Source of the DNA: Leucogyrophana mollusca
Taxonomy: Eukaryota; Basidiomycota; Agaricomycetes; Boletales
Direction of reading: 5' to 3'
Length of the DNA: 55,330 nucleotides
Assembly: GCA_021014945.1 (NCBI GenBank)
Contig: MU266520.1
Location: forward strand, 1 to 55,330
Shown: piece after piece, positions 26,091 to 37,166 of the stretch
Layout of the letters: every line of letters begins with the position of its first letter
Position numbering within the stretch: position 1 is the stretch's first letter
The notes under the pieces: generated by a model
Seen by the model: the letters and a program-made list of their open reading frames with translations, nothing else
What the model was told of the DNA's origin: nothing
Databases searched by the model: none
Position numbers and translations under genes: made by a program

Positions 26091-26486
26091 TTAGTGAGTT
26101 GCCATGACTAATTCCACCACAAGGCTGAGGACCAGGATCCCCATTACCATCCCTCTCTGCTTAGTCGACGCGGCGGAGCTCGGCGTTGGGAGGGTCGAGC
26201 AAGTGGTGCTGTTGGTTCCAGGATACCCAAAGGCGCATTTCATAAAGGCAGTCATAGTTTGTTTGTTGTCGAGCTGAGTGGTATTGAGGGGGCATCCCGT
26301 CGTGTCATTGGCCGTGATAACGGCGCTCCCAACCTGCATGCAGCAGATGCTCGTCACCGTTGCATTGTCTGCGTTACATCCTGTACTTGGTTTAGTAAAA
26401 TTCTGACGCTCGCGCGCAGGTGGTTGTTTTTCTCCGCACTCACCCGTGAACGCCGAGCCCAAACCAGCGGGGCTCACGACGGCCAT
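26091..26486 (-). CDS. Small Cys-containing protein with a hydrophobic C-terminal tail
   Basis: I do not recognise a named family. From the ATG at 26486 (MAVVSPAGLGSAFTGECGEK) the frame stays open to TAA at 26091. The core has STGCNADNATVTSICCMQVG, later TTGCPLN, MKCAFGYPG and TTCSTLP. A Ser/Ala/Thr-rich linker and about 16 hydrophobic residues (MGILVLSLVVELVM) follow, as in a tail anchor or GPI signal. The CC pair recalls hydrophobins, but the eight-Cys pattern is not met. No signal peptide is visible, so a 5' exon may be missing. A stretch of about 41 bp starting GTGAGT inside the N-terminal part could be an intron, which would shorten the protein. TTATAAGAG near 26577-26585 on the minus strand could be its TATA box. 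Confidence 0.5.
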   Translation of the reverse strand: MAVVSPAGLGSAFTGECGEKQPPARERQNFTKPSTGCNADNATVTSICCMQVGSAVITANDTTGCPLNTTQLDNKQTMTAFMKCAFGYPGTNSTTCSTLPTPSSAASTKQRGMVMGILVLSLVVELVMATH

Positions 26487-27256
26487 GGCGTTCGGTAGGG
26501 GGATTTGGCAGTGCACTGGCACTGAGTCTGGGCAAGTGAATAGTTACACGGAAAGAGGTCTGGTGAGTCCTCGGGCTCTTATAACAAGACGGCATGTCCT
26601 AAGCGCTCGGCCGTTCCTCCGTAAACAACTTGTTGCCATGTTGGCTGGGCAGTGAGACACAGATTATTTTCTGATGGTGAAGACCGAGAGACCCGAAGAG
26701 AACTCCTGTCATGTCTATTATAATCAGGTCAATTATAAAAGAGTACTCACTGGCCGCGCTGAACAACATCAATCAGCTTGCACAGGTCCACAATGGAAGA
26801 AAGATTGTCGGAAGGACTATGTACATAACATGTACAAGCATCATCATGATGTCTCGTCAAGTGAACCATCAGATGATGAGACATGATGCGCGATGCTGTG
26901 GAAGGATTTGACGCGTAACTTTTCTTGTATTCAAGAGAAGTTCGCGGTCGTACATTGTGACGGGCTGTGGCGCCGGCCTGATCACAGTCACCGACTCCCG
27001 GTACGCACCATCGAGGCGAACTACTCCTTCCTTTCATGCAATTCGCCTCTCGTTTTCCTCGCCTCAGTGAAAGTGGCCTCCACGTATGTAATGAATTCAC
27101 CATTCACCTTTATCTTTGGTCAACTGACCCGCCTGGTAGGCTAGCTCAGATGCTAATACAACTCACACCCTCAGTCACGTCGTATGGTCTCTAATTCGTC
27201 GGCTGTTCGCCTGAGTATCGTACACCGAATTGATTCGCGCCGGCCTCTTCGAGCGC
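26487..27256. other. Intergenic region
   Basis: About 770 bp lies between two minus-strand small genes. It should include the promoter of the Cys-containing gene and the 3' region of the secreted-protein gene. No supported coding or repeat feature is seen. Confidence 0.4.
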
Positions 27257-27818
27257 TTACACGAAGCGTGTCTCCGTGTGGGTTGTGAAGCGACCGGTGT
27301 AGCAAACCTTGAGGGAGCTCGATTGATGCAAGGCTGACGGCGCATCGTCCACCTTCAACTGATTTGAGTGCGAACCTTTACCCACCGGCCCTATAGTATG
27401 ATAGGCTCGCGTGAGTCCAGTCGAAACAGTACCAAAATCAAACCCAAAAGCACTAAAAGCACTCACCCAACCGCTCCCCCTTACACTTAGCGTCTTTGAA
27501 AAACTCGAATTCCCAGTCACTCTTTTTGCCGCCGACGAAGTGCACAGTCCACGACACAAGATGATCATTGAGCGTGCGGTCAAATGCCTCGTGGCAATGG
27601 CACCTGTTTTCACCCTTCTTAAAGGGGTCCGCCCAGTCTTGGAAGGTGTGTGAAAACTCTTGGGAGTGCTCCGTTTGGCTCTTGCCGACGTAAGCGTTAA
27701 TTTTGTAAGAGAATTCATCGGGGACTTGATATTGGACGGGGATCCTCCCGACGCGAGCTACGGCGATGTGAGGAAGGGCCATGGCGAGGAGAACAGCGGT
27801 GGCGGGCTTGAAGAACAT
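27257..27818 (-). CDS. Small secreted protein of unknown function
   Basis: The protein begins with a good signal peptide, MFFKPATAVLLAMALPHIAV, from the ATG at 27818. An upstream in-frame GTG is not a credible start. The mature part reads VPDEFSYKINAYVGKSQTEH, then KKGENRCHCHEAFDRTLND and KDAKCKGERLG. An intron of about 80 bp (GTGAGT...ATAG) follows, then a second exon with LHQSSSLKVCYTGRFTTH up to the stop at 27257. Total length is about 150 residues with a few Cys. I recognise no domain. Size, signal peptide and an isolated position in a gene-poor area fit an effector-like or wall-associated secreted protein, but function cannot be read from the sequence. Confidence 0.68.
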
Positions 27819-27942
27819 CTTTGTGATGAGTCGCTGGGGTGGATGAGTCAGCACAAAATCATTGAGTAGAAAACTACAAGACTACTTGCTGTTCGCTGGG
27901 GTTTAGTGGGGTATGGTAGAGCTTAGCAATAGGTGACCAGTG

Positions 27943-27950
27943 TTTTTATA
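27943..27950 (-). promoter_or_regulatory. TATA box of the small secreted protein gene
   Basis: On the minus strand the sequence reads TATAAAAA about 125 bp upstream of the ATG at 27818. This is a near-perfect TATA box at a plausible distance. Confidence 0.55.
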
Positions 27951-28699
27951 CTGAATTATAACTTAGCCCGGGAACATCGCAGCATGGGGGAAACATGCGT
28001 ACATTGTCAAGTAGCCATCATCGTATCGATTTTTTGGAGTAGTTTGCAAGGAGTTGCCGAGAGGGGCTAGCATGAAGCCCACCTTGTGGAAGTGTCACGT
28101 CATAACGCGTATCTGGATCACGACCCACAGCCGCGGGTCAAAACGGCGGGTTGATGGGCTGTCACAGTTCCGGGGAGCGGCGGAAGCGAGTGCGGGCGCC
28201 AGGTGGCACCGGGTGGTCTCTGGCCGTGTAGCCGGTAAGAGGAGCATGTGGTCGAATCCCATCGGGTGAACAGGACAGGACAGCTCTCGTCATATATTCA
28301 TGCGTGTGTCAAGGACGGATTATCTTTCGTAGACCACCCAGCGCCCTCAACCAACTTTTGACGCGGGAGAGGGACTCAGGCTTGTGGCTTCATCGCGAGG
28401 AGATGGACTCCTGGCATCTCAATATTGGATGGAAGGTCCTGCGGCTGGACGTTGAGATGTTCACATCGAACTAGTAGTGCTGGGGGAGAGCATTTGCCGC
28501 ATCGCAGGTGTGCTGGCCTCCACCACGCCCTGCAGTCACTGGAAATTGAAGGCGCTGATTTCTCCCCACGTAACACAAGACCCACCATACCGACATTTGG
28601 CTGCATTGCGCTCGGGCAGCGCGGAGGCGAAGGCCCGTATCAGGTCAATTATTTTCCTCTTCCATGACGAGCCCAACTACATGGCGCTCCACCAGACAC

Positions 28700-28745
28700 T
28701 GGTCACTGTCACATTATTTGCGTTACATCCCGCACTCGGCTAGGT
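28700..28745 (-). pseudogene. Decayed copy of the core of the small Cys-containing gene
   Basis: The minus strand reads PSAGCNANNVTVTSVWW, against PSTGCNADNATVTSICC in the gene at 26091-26486. The CC pair is changed to WW and a stop follows soon after. The core GATGTAACGCA is identical in both. It is best explained as a broken paralogue. Confidence 0.5.
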
Positions 28746-29360
28746 AACCCCATGACTTCAGGCGACAATGCCTTAGGAAGCCGCCACCGAAACCGGCTGC
28801 GCCATGTGCATTGCAACACCGATCAATGAGTGCAGAACTTGAGCCTCGATAGCGCTTACTCGCCAGATTCCCCGGGGCAGCCGTGGCCACGCATGTGCGC
28901 CGACTCATGTCGAAAGACGGCCCAGTTTCTGAAGATGTGGTGAGGACAAAGACGTTAATACTGCCATGAAGTGTGGCTCGCGCACCGAATTTGGACGCGA
29001 CGCGATAATTACCGGCCCGCGCCCCCACCATGCGAGCGCCAGTTACTCGCGTCGTAAATGTTTTGCGGAGGAGCCAAGGGGTAGAGCCAATCCCAAGGAA
29101 TATTTCAGACAAGTTTGCGTCCAATTCATTTCAAGCAGGGCGACCTGGTTACTAGTAGGCCACCGAAAGTTCCACTGAGGTCAGTGAGGACCGCAGAGCG
29201 TATAGCTCGACCTGGACAAACGTAGGATGCGTTATGGATGCCCAGACAGCAACCCCAACCCACCATTTCACAAGACTAGTGGCTGTGATGAGCCATTGGC
29301 AGACACCCCCTCGCATGTTCGAGATTTTACAGATGTAGTTGAATGCCGGGTGCCAGCGGA

Positions 29361-29510
29361 CACTGGGGGCATTGGTTGATGTTTGGTCCCAGAACATTTT
29401 AAAAATATCCTAAACAAAGAGAGTAGGACAAAGAAATTCCAAACATTGTATCTATCTTTACAATGTATTTAGAATGTTATGTCACAGAACATTGATTAAT
29501 GCCCCCAGTG
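29361..29510. mobile_element. CACTA-like MITE (150 bp, non-autonomous)
   Basis: The two ends form imperfect terminal inverted repeats of 38 bp with 29 matches. The outer 13 bases are perfect (CACTGGGGGCATT). The trinucleotide GGA stands directly outside both ends (29358-29360 and 29511-29513), as a 3-bp target duplication would. CACTA/CACTG termini with 3-bp duplications are the hallmark of the CACTA (En/Spm) superfamily. The interior is A/T-rich with no coding capacity. A 3-bp match can arise by chance, so the superfamily call is an inference. Confidence 0.6.
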
Positions 29511-31248
29511 GGAGTCAGTAAACTACCTATTATTTATTTAATAGCCGGTACACAGTTTTGGGCGGAGTTGTGTTGTTGTGAGCGCTGTGTGGCTGGGCTG
29601 TTGCGGCGTGGACGGCGACCCCACCATGGGGCACCATGACTGATGCTGGCCAGCCTGAGGACAGTGTGGTCCCAGCAGGCGACGATATCCCCGGTCAATG
29701 GTCCTTGCGGCTTCCGTATGGCGCATGTCTCGTGTTTCGCGACGGTCGACATGCTGTGAGTGTACCAGGAAGAAATCTCAGGTGTCACATAGTATGCTTA
29801 CCTCGATTTAATATGTTGCGCATCTTGAAGTCTCTCATCCCGTTGATATTTCACCGTTGAGAATAAGTGGCTCGTAGATGCAGTATCGGATGACGACTGG
29901 AGAAAAGGTCATCACTTGCGGGGTTGGAGCTTGGCACCCATCCCGAACTTGCCCATCCTTGGCCTCAAGCGTTGCGATCTCGATATTGCCACCACGCATT
30001 CCCGAACCAGCCCCAGACGACGCGGGTTGGCACCGTGTCAGCAGAGGTTGGTTCGAGACTGGGCTCCACAGAAATTGCTGGTGCTGCACTTAGTCGGATG
30101 GGGCGACGAGCGCTGATTGTAGGCGAATGCCAGACATTGCAGTGCATTATGGGTGATGTGCGGGGACAGCGGTTGATGGAAGATGTGATCTGAGTTGGCA
30201 ATAGGCTTCCGACTTCAACGGTGTGGGTGCTAACTGTAAGCGCTGTTCTCTACAGTTGTGGATATCACTGGTACTGACTAACCACTCTTCTCATCTGTTA
30301 ATGGTGATGTACAGAGACCGTGTCAACACATGTGGTCATGTTGGCGGCGATTATCTGCTTATCTCCATCGGCTTGATTCGCGTTTGATCTTGCCCTCATC
30401 ATCGCAGCTACGGTCCCGGAAACACGGGGCTCAGTCGTTGTGCCAAAGTTGAAATTTCGTCACAAATGTACCGCCTTTTCTTTCGGCCAATCTCTTAGCT
30501 TTCCAGAAAAGAACCAGATCTTCTTTCTCTGCAACAGACGAGAATTGGAAGGTGTGGAGCATTTGTTAGCATCCATTCACAGACCACCATGCGGGATCTG
30601 TGCATTGAAGGGGGTAGCGGGGCCTGCCTGGGGTTTGCGCCATGGTGCAAGGTCTCCGCGGAAGCTGTGGTATAGTCGCACGGAGTGCCATGATGTGCAA
30701 CCTGCACGGATCCGACAATGAAAGCGGATAGCTACAAGTCATTTGACGCACTGCAACCGCGTCTGATCAATCGTCACGCCTAACCCGGGCTCTTAGCTGC
30801 GCAGAAGGGCAGGCTGGCCTCCGCGTTCATTATAGTGGCTCGCTCATCTCACGCAGTAGAAATACCCTGATTTGTGTTGTCGCTAATGTCCGCGTTCTAT
30901 CTTTACACTCAATCCCCCCTCTAGTCTCACTCGGTCTCACATGCCAGAACTAGACCTTCTGGAAGCACTCCTGTGGGTACAGACGCTGGCTATCTATACG
31001 ACATTAACAAAGTTCTGGTCCGACCCCAGAGGGGCTCCGATCGCGTTCGGCCTCAGATAATACATTCGGATACCTCCCCTGCGCTAGGAGACTCCCTCGT
31101 GGTCGGAGCATGTATACAGCATATCCTTCGGGTGGTCTTATAAAGCCTCGATTTCCCTCTGTGTCGATGAAATCTCTTCACACTCTTCCCCTCTCAGATT
31201 GCCACCAGACATCTACGCTTCGTTGTGCTATCTGATCGATAGATCGCG
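29511..31248. other. Gene-poor stretch
   Basis: About 1.7 kb with no supported gene. A plus-strand frame at 30440-30721 and a short ATG frame at 30942 (MPELDLLEALLWVQTLAIYT) were considered, but neither has a family signature or clear splicing partners. Confidence 0.4.
31139..31145 (+). promoter_or_regulatory. TATA box of the small gene at 31249
   Basis: TATAAAG lies 104-110 bp upstream of the ATG at 31249 on the same strand. Confidence 0.5.
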
Positions 31249-31741
31249 ATGGCCGCTATGGTGCAGCAGTGCTCTCCCACACGTGTGCAGCCCTCGACGC
31301 CAGCTGTAACTTTTGCACAGCCAGCCATCGTGGTTGAGAATATCGATGATCCGGAGGGACATTTTGCCTTCGCCCGAATCAAGGGCGATGTTTGTCTGGT
31401 GCAGTGTATGTGTAACTGCTAGCGCCTCCACACAAACAGCTCACACTTCGAGTACAGTGACCCACCAACGAGCGGGAGATGGGCCATCTGCGACGCTTGA
31501 TATTCCAATATTCCGCCACGAGTTTATCTCAATCTTCAGATACTCGCATATTGCGCGGGTTCAACCTGCTGATGTTCGTGTCCTCGAGTCGCTCGATGCT
31601 CGTGGGGTGAGGTACGAGGAGGACAGCGGGACTGTTTTCCTTGCAAAGGACCTGGTGGCGCGCTTGAGAAAAATGGTGGATACAAGTATGATGCTTAAGG
31701 CTGGGAGAGGGCGTCCGGTACCTGGGAGACGGAGGAGTTGA
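31249..31741 (+). CDS. Hypothetical protein, about 152 residues, two exons
   Basis: No family is recognised. Exon 1 starts MAAMVQQCSPTRVQPSTPAV and ends at 31405 before a consensus GTATGT donor. A 34-bp intron, very short for this window, ends CAG at 31439. The phase-1 join continues SHTSSTVTHQRAGDGPSATL. The C-terminal half reads RVQPADVRVLESLDARGVRY and VFLAKDLVARLRKMVDTSMM, and the protein ends in an Arg-rich GRGRPVPGRRRS. It is basic and soluble with no signal peptide. A TATA box stands at 31139. The intact frame across the junction and the promoter support a real gene, but its role is unknown. Confidence 0.5.
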
Positions 31742-32307
31742 GAATTGGAGAGGTCTGGGTGGATGACGACAGTGGCACTTTATCCGTATGTATCAGCTAT
31801 TTAGGGTATGCGACCTATCTATATGTTGTCTTTAGTATGTATTTCATAGTGTACAACAGCTGCAAAAGATATCTCACCTGTCAGGGCGAGAAGCCTAAAA
31901 GCATGAGCGAGGGAGCGGACACCATCATTTAAGGTTACCGCGCAGCTCCGAGGGGCTTGTAAGGGATCATCGATCATTCCCGGAACCATGGGTATGGTTC
32001 CGCTTCGTGCGTGTATGTCACTGTGAGGTATTCAGCTTCTCTACAGGGGTCCGAGCTCGGTGTTATCGTGCAAGTGTAGAAATCCTACATAGGTAAAAAT
32101 ATATTACCAGTTCGAGAAGTCCTTAAGGGTACATCCGGCTCTGCGGCGCAACGTTCTAGATAGTAGGTATCTCGGCCTTGCGAGCACGAAGATCAGTCGC
32201 AATGGAGACAGGGATCCAGCGCGGCACTCACCATACGCGTCACAGCTTACATCGCCGTGGCCTCCAGTTGATTCTTGCAACAACGAAATCCGCTGACTCC
32301 AAATAAC
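31742..32307. other. Convergent intergenic region
   Basis: About 570 bp lies between the 3' ends of the small hypothetical gene (+) and the lipase gene (-). No further feature is seen. Confidence 0.45.
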
Positions 32308-34005
32308 TCAAATGTCATACCACGTCATCTCGCCAGCCTTTCCTACCTCACCCTTCGTGAGCCTCCCGCCCGCCTCTGTCATGCTCTTGTCTTTGCGGGC
32401 CTCTTCGATATTACCGTCTATGAATTTGCTCACTGCGTCTATCGTGAGTGTTATTACCGCCAGTGGATCTACTTCGAGGCCCGTCAAGCGGTTGATGTAA
32501 TCAGGGAGGATTAGAAAGACGTCGCTAAATGACGGGTGAGTGGACCCGGCTGATATGCATGCTGTCAGCAGAAAATTGTAAGGAATGGGCACTAAGACAT
32601 ACGTATTAAGAAGACATGTCGCGAGGACACCGTTGGAAGGATTCTAAGCAACTTTGTGAACTCTGCACCGATCGAGAACTCTTCCGAGTTAACTGCGAGG
32701 AATGGGGCGGCAATACGACCAGTCCACGGCTCTAGCCCTAACGTGTTCTCGTGAATTTGATATTCGCGACCGGAACAAGAAAATTTACGCTGAACAGCAG
32801 GATCGAATACTATTATGCGACTAAAGTCGAATCGACTGTCATTTGCCGCTGCCATCTGCCAGTTCAAGGCATCTTGTAAGTGAAACAGGCGCCAACAAAA
32901 AAAATCTTACAACTAAGCTTCCGCCAAATGAATGGCCAGCTGCAATCGGCTTGTTTGGGTCAACGCTCGTCCATCTGGCCCAGTCGAAAGATGTTCGATG
33001 CGAACCCGTCTGTCTGACAGGCTGACCACTGGCAATAGACTGGAAGGCCTTCTGTACCTGTTCTACCTCCGCTAAACGGACCTCGAGCTGGACATGGCGT
33101 AAAGTAGTGTCATCCTTCGGCTGTTCTTGCAGGTCAATCCAGCTTAAGACAAGAAGCCATAAGTTTCCCATCGGAATAAATTTTGTGCGAAAAGATACGC
33201 ACTCAAGGTCCGTCCAGTCTAACCAGTAGAAGTCCTTTTGTTCGCCATCATCGTTAGTCACTCGGGAGCTGGGGCCTGTGCCATCCCGGTGCTCGATAGC
33301 AGCTACGACAAAGCCACGCGAAGCCATCTCTCCACAAAATGCAGACTTTCAAGCGTAAGATAGGTGTCACCATAGATCGATAGGAGGTGGATAGTGTTAC
33401 TCACATACATCAACCGAGAGCAACCAACCCCGTGGCTGAATATCATGAGGGGCCATTTGCTCGGACTGGGAGGTTGTCTCAACTGCGCGTTTTCAATGCC
33501 AGGAAATGTGGTGCGCCAAATTGCGGCAGCTGCGAATGGATCTGTAGTGCTATCCATTCAATCCGTGCCCCTCATTTGAAGGCAAATAGCGTACATGCAA
33601 TTGTTCTGTACACGCAGTTTGGAGTCCTGTTTGCCATTTTTATGAAACCGTCGATCGTTTGACGGAGTCTTTAATTGATTTTGTAAGTCCAGTCCTCCGA
33701 TTACAAGGGAAATCCTACCTTGGAAACCATACTACGTCACGACTTGCTTCAGAGCCTACCTCGGCAGGATAAAACAGTGTGAATAAAACAGTGTCGACGG
33801 TGATCCCCGCGTCAGTACTGGGCATGGACTTGTGCCTAAAGTTTCCAAAGCTTTGCTTGGGTATCGGGAGCTCGACATCGCGCACGCCTACAGGATAGCG
33901 TCCGGTGTAGCTAGGGAGGGTCCTTGAAAAGAATGCACCGAATGGTGTGCGCTTTGGCACAGAGGATATGTAAGGGGGCTCTTCTGAGGCTGTGGTGGAG
34001 GACAT
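32308..34005 (-). CDS. PAF-acetylhydrolase-like phospholipase/lipase
   Basis: The platelet-activating-factor acetylhydrolase family (alpha/beta hydrolases, group VII phospholipase A2) removes short or oxidised acyl chains from phospholipids. The start MSSTTASEEPPYISSVPKRT has no signal peptide, so an intracellular enzyme is inferred. Seen in order: DTVLFTLFYPAEV, KWPLMIFSHGVGCSR, MASRGFVVAAIEHRDGTGPS, the nucleophile elbow AAGHSFGGSL (Ser codon 32929-32931), RFDFSRIIVFDP with the likely catalytic Asp, PFLAVNSEEFS, and STHPSFSDV with the likely catalytic His. Introns of about 50-60 bp separate these blocks. A 66-nt open segment after IIVFDPA may be a further intron whose length is a multiple of three. 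The exon around 33560-33715 is not certain. Confidence 0.85.
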
Positions 34006-34252
34006 GGTGAGGGTAACGAATAAGAGGCTCGGGATGTCATCGTGAACGCAGGAATATAAGTTGACCAGGGGTGGAGCGAGTTACACGCCAACTGCACCGA
34101 CCATCTGCGCTCGATATAGTCGTGGGAATTACCTGCCGTTTATCATCTTCACGTGACATGGAACGAAAGTGCCTCGACAATTGTAATTTCCAGCGTCGTA
34201 CTCAAATGAGGACACTTGACTGCAAAATAACTCAAGAGCAACACATCAAACT

Positions 34253-36525
34253 TTACACGTTAATACTGTGGTTGGGTCCACCTTTTTCGCTACTCCGCTG
34301 AAACTCAGCACCCTCTTCGATTTCGCTAAGTTTACCCTCTGCTCGCTCGGACCTTCTATCCCACCACATCTCCCCTCCTCGGAGCACACCATACACGATC
34401 CCCGAGACTATAAATCCAACATACACGCCCAGATCCCCTGTTCCCATGCGCGCTATGGGTCCAATATACCATACCTGCGACATGAACGGGATAAGCGCAC
34501 CGCATCCACAGAAAAACGCCAAGACACCGGGGGCACTGCGAGGGAGGAGCGCGGGTGAGGCCCACGTGGTGATGGGGTACGCCGCTTCGGTGAAGGAGGC
34601 GCGCCGGCAGACAATGTGATCAACGATGACTATAGCAGCAAAGCAAGTGGACCAGTACCCGATCATACCTTCCCGCAAGCAAAGTCAGTTCGGCCAGGGA
34701 GCAATAATTGGGAGGTATATAATTACTGAGGATGTCGACGAAAGTCGCGTAGAATTTTTTGGCACCAATAATCGCAACGGGGATTAGCCTGTATAATCTT
34801 CAGCTTGTGATCTCAAGAACGAATGACTACTCGCAGCAGCACTCACACTCCTTCCGATACAAGAACGTATACCCACCGCGGGACAGCCGAGAACCAGGGG
34901 TGGACAGCCATAAAGCTCGTGCTGAATGAGTACATGGAAGGAGCACAAGCACTAGGAATGCTCAGGGCTACAAGGGCTGTCAAAAATTTCCCGAACCCCC
35001 CAACCGGTTCCAGTACAGCAGCGAATAAGCCGCCCACAGAAGAGCTCTCATCGAATCCCGCGTTCCATGCCGGTATGGCGGGCGCCGCCGCGGCGAAAGC
35101 TATGCCTAGGGTGTGTCCAGTGAACTGTAACGGGGTCAATTTCCTGGTTGCGGTTGCAGGATATAGCACGGGACTCACGCTCGAAGTAAACAGGCCAAGC
35201 CACGTATAGATGAAAATCCTCGCGCTTATCGGACAACCTTCGGTCAGTGCGAGGCCTCCATGGAGAAGCAGCTACCCTTACGAAGAGGCGGTTGGACTGT
35301 GATATACACCATAGTCAGGCGTCAATGTACACCAACTGAGCACACTCGAGATAACGGTGGAGGCGAAAGAAACTACATCAGCAGTCGTAGGAGGCGGAAC
35401 GGAGACAGATTGGTTTGCGTGGAGCTGGGGATAACCAATTGCAAGCATTGCAATGAATGCAATCACGCTGGGTATCCAGGCTACAAGTTCGTACCTGAAG
35501 AAATAGTGCGCTAGCGTTAGCCCTTCGTTACTTACATTGGTCAGTAGATATCAACCACCTACCAATGGATTATGCGATACCCACAGAAGGTTACCTTGTC
35601 GTTCGCCAAGCAGAATAGAGTGTCAGGCAATGACGCGAATTATCGACAGAGGGCTCCCTTACAGCGAGTGATATAACACTAACGATAACGATGCCTAACG
35701 TATCGTTTATGTGAGAAGACACGCTTGCAAGAGTCTGTCCACCGATAATGACGTTGAGGATGAGAAAGCCTTGCATAGAGAATGCGTTGAAGGCGCTCGG
35801 GATGCTGGCACCATAGTATCTGTTAACGGCGGGTGATGGATAAGCACAGACGAAAGGCCCATGATGAACATGATGAACAAACCCAAATGAAAAGCGGGAT
35901 TGAACCATGGCGCGCGTGCCTATCTTGGGACCATATACAGCACTAGAATGTCAGTTCGTCTGGGAATTTGTTTCTTGACTCTCATAAGAAATTTAAAAGC
36001 CTACAAGAACGACGGAACTAAGCAGGAGCTATTAGAAAGGGGTGAGCAGAGGTTGCGCCTCGAACGGGTTATTGGCGCACATCACGTCAACAATGAGGAC
36101 AATAATTATGGCCTCTCGAACGCCGAGCGCAAAGAACGCGGGACCAACCGTTCCCGTACTGAACCTGTTGTATGAGGTATAGCAAAGGTACAAGAAAGGC
36201 AGAACCGTCAGTACTCACGTCAAGATGTTCATGTTGGCAGAAAACCACACGAAGAACATCTGATACCAGCGAGTATCAACGCGTGCTTCTGCAGGGATCG
36301 GAGCAATCCTTCACATCGATGATCGTCAGCTCACGACAGCCGCTCGTTATAAGAAGACGCCGCAGTTTTGGTAAGGACTACTTACCCGTGTGTCTCTATC
36401 CCCCAACGAGTGAGCACTAACGTGACTCTCCGCAACCATCCGAGCGGTTTGTACACTTTCAACTGGTCCGGCTCCACCTTGTTGGAGGGTTCAAGTTCGG
36501 AGGAGAGCTGCATGTTGCTGGTCAT
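34253..36525 (-). CDS. Purine-cytosine permease (NCS1 family, Fcy2-like)
   Basis: This is a multi-pass plasma-membrane transporter of the NCS1 family, taking up purines and/or cytosine with protons. The start at 36525 reads MTSNMQLSSELEPSNKVEPD, a hydrophilic cytoplasmic tail. Then WLRRVTLVLTRWGIETHG, ARVDTRWYQMFFVWFSANMN and TGTVGPAFFALGVREAIIIV follow, with GPKIGTRAMVQSRFSFG and LILNVIIGGQTLASVS. Next come VTFCGYRIIHW, ELVAWIPSVIAFIAMLAIG and FIYTWLGLFTS, then a segment rich in Ala/Gly helices. The last exon carries IGYWSTCFAAIVIVDHIVCR and YVGFIVSGIVYGVLRGGEMW before a hydrophilic tail. These blocks match NCS1 order over the full length across about ten introns. Fungal relatives carry adenine, guanine, hypoxanthine or cytosine; the exact substrate is not decided here. 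Confidence 0.88.
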
Positions 36526-37166
36526 GACTCACTCTGCCGCTGTGGCAGGAAGAGAGATATAAAAACGTATTGCATTGCAATTTGAGCTCTGATAAGCTAG
36601 TCGTGGAAACGAAGAAGCGGACCCGGATCCGAGCGCCACGCTAACGCGAGCTGTATGGTAGTCCCACAGAGAACGGGTAGTTGTTCCTCTCCTCACGCTT
36701 TTGTGCCTAAAATACTGCTCGGAATCTAGAGGAATTGCCGATGGAGTATCTCGAGAAAGCGGGCTTGTGAAGAAAGTCGCGAGATCGCTGGAGTCGCTGG
36801 TGCCAGGAGGCGAATGTAGACCTCTTCCCAACAGCTGCCAGAGCCAGTGTTTCACTGTTCGAGAATGCGTATAAACTAACTGTTGACGTCATGATTGCGG
36901 TACATGATACCAACCAGCAGCCAATGGCCATGGTCAACTGCAATTGTTCGAAGACCTCGTGATTTTACACGCACGTGACTGGGACGCGTCACGACGCGTC
37001 GCATCCAAGGATTTCAAATCTTGGTCACGCGCTGGAGTGTATACCAACTCTTGTTGATTGGCCCGCTTCAAATAATATAAACATCGTCGATTTTTCGTGG
37101 ACCTCTCAATCTCATACCACTCCCACCATCGCTAAATCCACAAACGTTCACCAACTCTTTCGTACA
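36526..37166. other. Divergent intergenic region (permease / small gene)
   Basis: About 640 bp lies between divergent starts and holds both promoters. A TATA box for the right-hand gene is at 37076, with a CCAAT-type ATTGG near 37056. No extra gene is seen. Confidence 0.5.
37076..37081 (+). promoter_or_regulatory. TATA box of the small gene at 37167
   Basis: TATAAA within an A/T-rich stretch lies about 90 bp before the ATG at 37167 and about 20 bp after an inverted CCAAT motif. Confidence 0.5.

Larger units (their letters stand above)
27819..29360. other. Gene-poor stretch
   Basis: About 1.5 kb with the secreted-protein promoter, one decayed fragment of the Cys-containing gene (28700-28745), and no intact gene that I can support. 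Several open frames of 60-130 codons overlap on both strands, but none has a motif or splice-consistent partners. Confidence 0.4.

Noticed and set aside
26091..26486. Hydrophobin
   Set aside because: A CC pair and spaced Cys are present, but the eight-Cys order is not met and a hydrophobic C-terminal tail is atypical.
28190..28275. Possible tRNA (GGTCGAATCCC)
   Set aside because: The B box lacks a base and neither a cloverleaf nor an A box is found.
30440..30721. Plus-strand frame of 93 codons with a few Cys
   Set aside because: No start context, splice partner, signal peptide or known motif supports it as a gene.
30942..31065. Short ATG frame MPELDLLEALLWVQTLAIYT
   Set aside because: It is short and has no recognisable continuation or family.
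32592..32867. Loss of the catalytic Asp in the PAF-acetylhydrolase-like enzyme (Asp replaced by Glu in LEPWTG)
   Set aside because: IIVFDP supplies the Asp at the expected place. The LEPW stretch probably lies at an intron boundary.
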